Below the pieces are notes generated by a model. The model made no database searches. It saw only the letters and a list, made by a program, of their open reading frames with translations, and was not told where the DNA came from. Positions 53,752 to 59,630 of a stretch of DNA of 59,630 bases are shown here, in pieces. Numbering within the stretch: position 1 is the first letter of the stretch; each line of letters opens with the position of its first letter. Source of the DNA: Betaproteobacteria bacterium (GTDB lineage: Bacteria; Pseudomonadota; Gammaproteobacteria; Burkholderiales; Casimicrobiaceae); the NCBI GenBank assembly GCA_004293675.1, contig READ01000029.1, positions 1 through 59,630 of the forward strand, in the 5' to 3' direction. Made by a program: the position numbers and the translations under genes.

Positions 53752-55251
53752 ATGAATCGTCGTAAGTTCATTCAAAGCAGCGCTGCTCTCTCCGCCATTG
53801 GTGCAGCGCCCTTCGTTCCGTTTTCGATCTCCACGGCTGACGCCGGAACGATCACGCCCAGCGCCGACGAGAGCGGATATCGCGCCTTGGTGTGCTTGTT
53901 TTTGTTTGGCGGAAACGACAGTCACAACATGATCGTGCCATTTCAAACAAGCGAGTACAACAGCTACGCTGCATCACGAAATGGGCAGGCTGCTGGCAAT
54001 GGGTTGGCGCTGCCGTTGGCCAGTTTGCTTCCTATTTCACCCACCGGTTTGGGCAGTAGTTCGCTGGGCTTTCACCCCGCGATGCCTAGCATGCAGGCGC
54101 TGTTTGCCGACGCGGCTAAGCCTTTGGCAATAGTCGCTAACACAGGACCGCTGCTTAGCGAAACCACGCTCTCACAATACCAAACATCGAATGTCGAACT
54201 GCCGCCGCAGCTTTTCTCGCACTCGGACATGCAAATGCATTGGCAATCTATGCGTCCCGATCAGCCCGCAGTCACGGGTTGGGGCGGTCGCATAGCCGAC
54301 GTGTTTAGAGTGGCATCATCGGGTCGTTTGCCCGTGTCTATCGGACTGGGCGGCGGTGGGATTTTCATGAAGGGCGATATCGCAACGCCTTACCAAGTGA
54401 TGCCCGTTCGCTACGCCTCAGGAGCGATCGACCCGCGCACTCGAATCGCCAGAACGCCCGTTGCAGAAATCAACTGGAATTGGACGGGCTCGAAGCCGCA
54501 AGACGTTTTCATCAATGACTACTCGTCAGCACGGGCCAATTTACTAGAGCAGCAATACGGTCGCTTGACCAAAGGATCGTTGGAGATCGGCGAATTCGTG
54601 GGTAACGCTATGTACGCGGAGAACGCGGGCAACTATTCGCTGCGAAATGCCGTGCCCTGGAGCAGCGCTGCAGGTGTATTGAATAACCCACTCGCGGCAC
54701 AATTACACGCTGTTGCAGCGATGATCGCCGCGCGACAAGCGCTGGGCACCACGCGGCAGGTATTTTTCGTATCACTGGGCGGATTTGATAATCACGGTGA
54801 TCAATTCGGGAACGTGAACAACACCAAGTCTCTTCTGGCGGGCAAACACTATTCTCTGCTCTCGCTCGTAGATCAAGCGCTAAAAACGTTTTATGACGCC
54901 ACTGTTTCAATGGGCGTTTCGAACCTAGTAACGACCATGACGATGAGCGATTTCGGGCGAACGCTTAAATCCAACGGGCAAGGTTCGGATCACGGTTGGG
55001 GCAGTCATCAGCTGGTGCTCGGTGGTGCGGTCAACGGCGGTCGGGTGTATGGCGACTTTCCCTTTGCGGCCAAGCTACCGTTGATCGACATTGGCCAAGG
55101 GCGCTTGCTGCCCGAAATCGCCGCTGACGTTTACACCGCACGACTTGCCCAATGGTTCGGTGCCAACAGCACCGAGCTGGCGACCATATTCCCCAACCTA
55201 TCGCGCTTCCCGAGCCATTTGCCGAAGGTCGCCTCGCTGATGAAGAGCTAA
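53752..55251 (+). CDS. DUF1501 protein with Tat signal
   Basis: The 499-residue protein begins NRRKFIQSSAAL, a twin-arginine signal, and belongs to DUF1501, a family of the alkaline-phosphatase/sulfatase-like fold. LFLFGGNDSHNMIVPF near residue 45, the SLGGFDNHGDQ block and MTMSDFGRTLKSNGQGSDHGWGSHQLVLGG are the conserved metal-site regions. A GAGGAG site precedes the ATG. It is the usual partner of DUF1800; export folded by Tat suggests a metal cofactor. Function unknown. Confidence 0.92.
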   Translation: MNRRKFIQSSAALSAIGAAPFVPFSISTADAGTITPSADESGYRALVCLFLFGGNDSHNMIVPFQTSEYNSYAASRNGQAAGNGLALPLASLLPISPTGLGSSSLGFHPAMPSMQALFADAAKPLAIVANTGPLLSETTLSQYQTSNVELPPQLFSHSDMQMHWQSMRPDQPAVTGWGGRIADVFRVASSGRLPVSIGLGGGGIFMKGDIATPYQVMPVRYASGAIDPRTRIARTPVAEINWNWTGSKPQDVFINDYSSARANLLEQQYGRLTKGSLEIGEFVGNAMYAENAGNYSLRNAVPWSSAAGVLNNPLAAQLHAVAAMIAARQALGTTRQVFFVSLGGFDNHGDQFGNVNNTKSLLAGKHYSLLSLVDQALKTFYDATVSMGVSNLVTTMTMSDFGRTLKSNGQGSDHGWGSHQLVLGGAVNGGRVYGDFPFAAKLPLIDIGQGRLLPEIAADVYTARLAQWFGANSTELATIFPNLSRFPSHLPKVASLMKS

Positions 55252-55308
55252 GTGCCTCAGTAACACCGTAAAGCGTGGGGGTATTGCGCAATCAGCGAAA
55301 ATATCTCC

Positions 55309-56040
55309 ATGGACAAAACGCTGACTATTTCTGGAATGCACTGTGGCGCTTGTGTTGCGCGAGTAACGCGTGCGCTGACGCCGTTCGCAAGAGAGGTGCA
55401 GGTCACACTCGACCCACCACGCGCCGTGCTGCGCGGCGCACATGATGACGCATCACTCGACATGCTGCAAATAGCAGCAGCCGGTGCGGGTAAGTACACG
55501 CTCGAGATCGCCGCCAATGCCGGGTTTGCAGCGGACACCGGCGCGGGCGAGACGACCGGATTTTTCGCCACCTACAAACCATTACTGCTAATCCTGGCGT
55601 TTCTGATCGGTGCGACTGGCCTCGTCCATCTACAAACGCCGTCCCGCCATTGGCATGAGTGGATGAGCGATTTCATGGCGGGATTCTTTCTGGTCTTTAG
55701 CTTCTTTAAGCTTCTCAACCTGAAGGGCTTTGTGCAGGCGTACCGCGGCTACGATCTGATCGCAGCTCGGAGCAGCGTATACGCCTATGCGTATCCATTC
55801 ATCGAACTCGCGTTAGGTGTGGCGTATTTAATTCGCTGGAATCCCGTGGCCACCCATTGGATCACCTTGGCTGTGATGATCATTGGGACCTTGGGTGTGA
55901 TCAATGCGCTCCGCAAACGCCAGCTCATTGAATGCGCGTGCCTGGGAACCGTATTCAAACTACCCATGTCAAAAGTCACGCTCATTGAAGACGTGAGCAT
56001 GGCGGCCATGGCAGGCCTCATGCTCGTCAATGCGATGTAA
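55309..56040 (+). CDS. HMA metal-binding domain fused to a MauE-like membrane domain
   Basis: A 243-residue fusion. Residues 1-68 form a heavy-metal-associated domain with the copper-binding motif MHCGAC. Residues 85-243 are a four-helix MauE/DoxX-like membrane domain; the loop after the third helix has CACLGTVFKLPMSKVTLIED with two Cys, a conserved feature of this group. It may pass copper or electrons across the membrane. It directly precedes PCuAC and Sco genes, so it is probably part of copper delivery to cytochrome oxidase. That role is inferred. Confidence 0.87.
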   Translation: MDKTLTISGMHCGACVARVTRALTPFAREVQVTLDPPRAVLRGAHDDASLDMLQIAAAGAGKYTLEIAANAGFAADTGAGETTGFFATYKPLLLILAFLIGATGLVHLQTPSRHWHEWMSDFMAGFFLVFSFFKLLNLKGFVQAYRGYDLIAARSSVYAYAYPFIELALGVAYLIRWNPVATHWITLAVMIIGTLGVINALRKRQLIECACLGTVFKLPMSKVTLIEDVSMAAMAGLMLVNAM

Positions 56041-56098
56041 CTCATTGACTTAGTCCCTATCCTCCTTCTCACGTATTTTGACTTCGCCTCCTCCCATC

Positions 56099-56566
56099 AT
56101 GAAAAAAATCCTCATCTCCGCACTTCTCGGGTTTGCTGCTACGTTCGCGGGCGCATCCCTCGCCCAAGACTTCAAAGTTGGCAACATCAACATCGAACAT
56201 CCGTGGGCACGCGCAACGCCAGGTGCAGTGAAGAACTCCGCCGCATTCATGGTCTTCGACAACAAGGGTGCCGCCGACAAGCTGCTGAGCGTCACGGGCG
56301 ACGTTGCGCGCGAAATTCAAATTCACAGCATGGTCAGAGAAGCCGGCGTGATGAGAATGCGTGAGATCAAATCGCTCGATATTCCCGCCAATGGTAAGGC
56401 CGAGCTCAAACCCGGCGGCTTTCACATCATGCTGATTGGCCTAAAAGACGGGCTCAAAGACGGCCATAAGTTTCCGCTGAAACTCAAGTTTGAAAAAGCA
56501 GGGGAAGTGACGGTGACTGTCGTTGCCGAAAAAGCGACGCATGATCACTCGGGCCACAAGCACTGA
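56099..56566 (+). CDS. Periplasmic copper chaperone PCuAC
   Basis: The 155-residue protein starts at the ATG at 56099 and has a signal peptide ending GASLAQ. The PCuAC copper site is present: HSM (His and Met), a Met in VMRM, and FHIM near residue 107, the H-M-X10-M-X21-H-X-M pattern. The C-terminus HDHSGHKH offers a second copper site. It carries Cu(I) to the CuA centre of cytochrome oxidase together with Sco. Its stop overlaps the sco start as TGATG. Confidence 0.92.
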   Translation: MKKILISALLGFAATFAGASLAQDFKVGNINIEHPWARATPGAVKNSAAFMVFDNKGAADKLLSVTGDVAREIQIHSMVREAGVMRMREIKSLDIPANGKAELKPGGFHIMLIGLKDGLKDGHKFPLKLKFEKAGEVTVTVVAEKATHDHSGHKH

Positions 56567-57288
56567 TGCAATCGGTCGTGGGCCCGGTTGAGCGATGCCA
56601 GGCAGGCAGTATTGGCGCACGAAACGTAGGCTGGGTTGAGGCACGAAACCCAGCAGCATCACCGCACCAAGCTGGGTTTATCAACCCAGCCTACCTGCTC
56701 GCGTTTGCCGCCGCTCTCGCGATCACGTTTCTGAGCGGGTGTTCGAGAGACGGCAAGCCCGCCGCGCTTAAATTCAACACCACCGACATCACCGGCGCGA
56801 GCTTCGGTCAATCCCTATCGCTCAACGATGCAGCGACCCAACAACCGCGCACACTCGCCGATTTCAAAGGCAAGGTCACGGTATTTTTCTTCGGCTACAT
56901 GTTCTGCCCGGACTACTGCCCCACGACCATGACAACGCTCAACGCGGCGCTCGCAAAGATGAAACCGAGCGACGCCGAAAACGTCAACGTGGTGTTCGTA
57001 ACGGTTGACCCCAAGCGCGACGTACCCGCCGAGCTCACCAAATACGTAAACGCATTCAACCCCAAGTTCAAAGCGCTCTACGGCACCGACGAGCAAACCG
57101 CAGCCGCAGCCAAAGAATTCAAGATCATTTATCAAAAAGCACAGATCAAAGACGAAAACACTTACCTAGTCGATCACTCGACCCAGATGTACGTGTTTGA
57201 TCCGCAGGGGCGGATTCGTTTGTTAGTGCGTCACGAAGCCGGCGCTGATGCGATCGCGGCGGACTTGAGTACGCTGCTGCGGAGCTAA
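56566..57288 (+). CDS. Sco1/SenC-family copper lipoprotein with repeat-derived N-terminus
   Basis: The 240-residue thioredoxin-fold protein has the copper/thiol motif CPDYCP near residue 123 and the third ligand His in VDHST. The hydrophobic core ends in a lipobox FLSGC (Cys58). About 45 residues precede the hydrophobic core, and 23 of them are encoded by a 69-bp palindromic repeat (56626-56694) read in frame, giving VGWVEARNP and INPAY. No later ATG, GTG or TTG start precedes the signal core. Sco matures CuA in cytochrome oxidase and works with PCuAC, whose stop it overlaps. Confidence 0.88.
   Translation: MQSVVGPVERCQAGSIGARNVGWVEARNPAASPHQAGFINPAYLLAFAAALAITFLSGCSRDGKPAALKFNTTDITGASFGQSLSLNDAATQQPRTLADFKGKVTVFFFGYMFCPDYCPTTMTTLNAALAKMKPSDAENVNVVFVTVDPKRDVPAELTKYVNAFNPKFKALYGTDEQTAAAAKEFKIIYQKAQIKDENTYLVDHSTQMYVFDPQGRIRLLVRHEAGADAIAADLSTLLRS
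56626..56694. repeat. 69-bp GTAGGCTGGGTT palindromic repeat inside sco
   Basis: Terminal 12-bp inverted repeats GTAGGCTGGGTT (56626-56637) and AACCCAGCCTAC (56683-56694) enclose a nested pair, AAACCCAGC and GCTGGGTTT. This is a dispersed palindrome type common in Proteobacteria. Its length is a multiple of three and it keeps the sco frame open. Confidence 0.82.
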
Positions 57289-57296
57289 TTGTGCGA

Positions 57297-58889
57297 CTAC
57301 GCTTTACGCATGTCACCCGCGAGCCGCGCTGCATTTCTCCACGCCAGTCCATAAATCGATAACTGCGGATTAGCACCAATCGAGGTTGGAAACACCGAGC
57401 CGTCCATCACGCTTAAGTTTTCCACTTGATGATGGCGACCATCCACGTTCACCACGCCCTCTTTGGCGCTGGCGGCCATGCCGCAACCGCCCATCACGTG
57501 TGCGCTAACGACGCGGGTGGAGTGGGGCTTTAGCGTGAGCGCTTCGATAGCGGTTTTGGTGTCATTCCAATTGCGAAAGCCGGTAACGCGCTCGTCAACC
57601 GGGAAGACTTCCTTCGCGCCCGCCGCGAATTGAATTTCGGCCATCGCGAGAAAGGCGCGCTTCGCTCCGTCGAAGAAATACTTGTTGAGTTTGTAATCAA
57701 GCCTAGGCGAACCATCACTTAAAAGTTCAACGCTACCGCCAACACTTTCGGGATGGAATCCATCACGGCATAGCGCGATGGTGACCTGTGAATTGGGCAT
57801 GCTCGAAATGCGATTGCGATGATGCTCGCTCATGCCGTTTAAGCTGATCGCGTAGAGGACCGGATGCACCGGCGGCACTTCGAGCTTGAAGCCCATGGTG
57901 CCATCAATCGGCTGCGTGTTTAGGTAATGATCGCTGTAGGTGGTCTGCGGTGCGCCCGCCCACGCTTCAACCTTGCCGGGCATTTCCGCGCCCGAGACTA
58001 GCGAGGGATGCAGGAAGGTGCGCTTGCCCAACACGTTATGCGGATCGGGTGCTTTAGAGCGCATCAACAGTGCGGGCGAGTTGATGGCTCCGCCAGCGAC
58101 GATGTAGTGCTTGGCTTTAACGCTCACCCGAACGCTGCCAACGTCGTAGCCCGTACCCTGCATGCTCACGCATTCGAGCGAATCAACGCGGCCATTTTTG
58201 AACACGAGTTGCTGGGCGCGAGCACGGCTCACTAGAATTGCGCCGCGCGCCAACGCAGCGGGAATCGATGTCACCAACATCGATTGCTTAGCGTTGGTCG
58301 GGCAGCCCATGCCGCAATAGCCGAGGTTGTAACAACCCTTTACGTTGCGACGAATGCGCTCGATTTTGATACCGAGTTTTTGCCCGCCGCGCTCAAGTAC
58401 GGCGTTGTTTTCATTCGGCGGCACTTGCCAATCGGTGATGTTGGTGAGCTTTTCGGCTAGCTCAAACCAGCGGCGCATATGATCATCGGTCAGCTCAGTC
58501 AAACCAAAGCGCTCGCGCCAAAATTTCAGCGTGTCGGGCGGGGTGCGAAAGCTTGTTGTCCAGTTGACGGTCGTTGATCCCCCGACCGTGCGGCCTTGCA
58601 AAATGTTGATGGCCTTGTCAGCCGTTTTTCGCGATGCGGATTCTTGATAGAGCGTTGGATAGGCTTCGCTTTCCAGCATCTTGAAATCACTCGATGTGCG
58701 AAGCATGCCCTCTTCGATCATCACTACTTTAAGCCCGGTGTCGGAGAGCACATCGGCGGCAATTCCGCCACCCGCGCCGGTGCCGATGATGCACACGTCG
58801 GCCTCTAAGGTCGCGTCCTTACCCAGCTGCGATGCATCGATGTGCATCCAGCCTTTCTTAATGCCGTCGCGAATGGGATCAGGAAACAT
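57297..58889 (-). CDS. GMC-family flavin oxidoreductase
   Basis: The 530-residue enzyme starts best at the ATG at 58889 with AAAGG seven bases upstream; a GTG at 58916 is possible. It has the FAD-binding dinucleotide fold ADVCIIGTGAGGGIAADVLSD, the GMC signature GRTVGGSTTVNW, and the C-terminal SAHVMGGCGMA with active-site His and the SVFPTSIGANPQLSIYGLA FAD contact. GMC enzymes oxidise alcohols, sugars or sterols. A Cys cluster CYNLGYCGMGC occurs near residue 185. The gene downstream of its promoter side (58979) encodes a typical small subunit. Confidence 0.93.
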   Translation of the reverse strand: MFPDPIRDGIKKGWMHIDASQLGKDATLEADVCIIGTGAGGGIAADVLSDTGLKVVMIEEGMLRTSSDFKMLESEAYPTLYQESASRKTADKAINILQGRTVGGSTTVNWTTSFRTPPDTLKFWRERFGLTELTDDHMRRWFELAEKLTNITDWQVPPNENNAVLERGGQKLGIKIERIRRNVKGCYNLGYCGMGCPTNAKQSMLVTSIPAALARGAILVSRARAQQLVFKNGRVDSLECVSMQGTGYDVGSVRVSVKAKHYIVAGGAINSPALLMRSKAPDPHNVLGKRTFLHPSLVSGAEMPGKVEAWAGAPQTTYSDHYLNTQPIDGTMGFKLEVPPVHPVLYAISLNGMSEHHRNRISSMPNSQVTIALCRDGFHPESVGGSVELLSDGSPRLDYKLNKYFFDGAKRAFLAMAEIQFAAGAKEVFPVDERVTGFRNWNDTKTAIEALTLKPHSTRVVSAHVMGGCGMAASAKEGVVNVDGRHHQVENLSVMDGSVFPTSIGANPQLSIYGLAWRNAARLAGDMRKA

Positions 58890-58978
58890 TTCGTGCCTTT
58901 GTAAATGAGTTGACACGCCGGGCGTGGAGCGCAGGCACGAGGACGAATGACGAAGGACGAATGACGAAAATCATGTGG

Positions 58979-59506
58979 CTACGCTAGTTTGGGTGGGCCG
59001 GGGTAGCCGGTGGCGGGCCAGGTGGACGGCTCTGCGTAAAACGTGCCCATCACCAAATCGTGTAGGGCGAAGTAGATCTGCTGTTTGAGCTCGATACTGC
59101 TATCGCGAAGTCCGTAGAGAAAGGTCACGATTTGCGGCGTATCGGCGGCCACCCAATCGCCGCCATAGCCCAGCGCTGCGCGGGCGGGCTTAAACGAGAG
59201 CAATCCCAATAGATCGCCGACTTCGGAGCGCGTGAGCGGCGGAAGGTTGTCGACAAGTGCCGCGATTGCAGCCAGCACGCGGGCGAGTTCGGCCGCCCTC
59301 GCAGGCGCATCGCCCGGCAGCGCGGAACCGAGCAGCGCAGTGGCGATACTTCGCAGCATTGTGTCGTGCGATGCCATCAATACTGGCCCTTTGGGTGCCG
59401 GGGTTGACTTCATACGCGTCACCACGGCGGCAGTCGCCAACGCGACAGCTCCGGCGACACCTACAAAAATCACTGTACGGCGCGAACGCCGAAAACTAAA
59501 CGCCAT
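58979..59506 (-). CDS. Tat-exported small subunit, gluconate 2-dehydrogenase subunit 3-like
   Basis: The 175-residue protein starts at the ATG at 59506 with GAGGAGG five bases upstream. Its N-terminus FRRSRRTVIFVGVAGAVALA is a twin-arginine signal. The mature part has the LPPLTRSEVGDLLGLLSF and YALHDLV-like pattern (FALHDLVMGTFYAEP) of the small subunit family that accompanies GMC dehydrogenases. It precedes the GMC gene and would carry it, by hitchhiking, through Tat. The 60-base spacer contains a short direct repeat of GACGAATGACGAA. Confidence 0.82.
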   Translation of the reverse strand: MAFSFRRSRRTVIFVGVAGAVALATAAVVTRMKSTPAPKGPVLMASHDTMLRSIATALLGSALPGDAPARAAELARVLAAIAALVDNLPPLTRSEVGDLLGLLSFKPARAALGYGGDWVAADTPQIVTFLYGLRDSSIELKQQIYFALHDLVMGTFYAEPSTWPATGYPGPPKLA

Positions 59507-59630
59507 GCGGCCTCCTCTTTCCCGCGATTCTAGGTTTGATCCTGTCAACCTTCCATTGAGTGTTTAAGCCACGCGATTTCAGCGGCGTGGTGACACTGTT
59601 TGGGGTTCGTGTGCAACGTTGGTTTTAACA
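59507..59630. other. Right-end sequence without a gene
   Basis: The last 124 bases contain the upstream region of the small-subunit gene. No partial coding frame or known signal was recognised. Confidence 0.4.

Overview
The window looks like a chromosomal segment of a betaproteobacterium, most likely in Burkholderiales. The evidence is a Bug-type (TctC) periplasmic binding protein, IPTL-CTERM sorting tails, a DUF1800/DUF1501 pair, a compact dcw cluster and moderate-to-high GC. Genus cannot be fixed from the sequence alone. No rRNA, tRNA, CRISPR array, integrase or transposase gene was recognised.

Layout. 1-13.2 kb is a mixed housekeeping and accessory stretch: a MalM-like lipoprotein, adenine deaminase, a small exported protein ending in an OmpA-like tail beside a 160-bp palindromic element, an OmpA-lipoprotein/patatin/GNAT operon, a dienelactone hydrolase, a LamG protein with an IPTL-CTERM tail, a FecCD/BtuCD-type ABC transporter coupled to an alpha/beta hydrolase, and EgtD. 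13.4-29.4 kb is a tightly overlapped division and wall operon (mraZ, rsmH, ftsL, ftsI, murE, murF, mraY, murD, ftsW, murG, murC, ftsQ, ftsA, ftsZ). It has no ddl or murB and ends in a strong terminator, followed by lpxC. 30.6-33.9 kb is the SOS region: divergent lexA and recA share a LexA box, and recA has a large leader hairpin; recX follows after a VOC gene and a tandem repeat.

33.9-46.5 kb is accessory: a zinc-ribbon protein, an S10 peptidase, a Bug protein, a GST, a KAP-family P-loop NTPase lying between intact tag and a decayed second tag 3' end, an MFS transporter and a TonB receptor. 47-59.6 kb carries alaS, a 56-residue exported protein that is little more than a signal peptide plus an IPTL-CTERM tail, a sterol-desaturase-family enzyme, the DUF1800/DUF1501 pair, a copper-delivery set (HMA-MauE, PCuAC, Sco) and a GMC oxidoreductase with its Tat-dependent small subunit.

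The most notable non-gene signal is a dispersed intergenic element seen five times (about 5.5, 30.5, 38.9, 44.2 and 51.2 kb). It is two short AT-rich hairpins of the type GCCYTAT-loop-ATARGGC, whose centres are 66.5 bp apart in three copies and about 64-70 bp apart in the other two, often with a small hairpin midway. Stem sequences differ but pairing is kept. Other candidates for a second look are the KAP insertion next to tag, the passenger-less IPTL-CTERM microprotein, a 43-bp inverted repeat bracketing the 32.7-42.8 kb block, and a 69-bp palindrome read in frame through the signal peptide of Sco.
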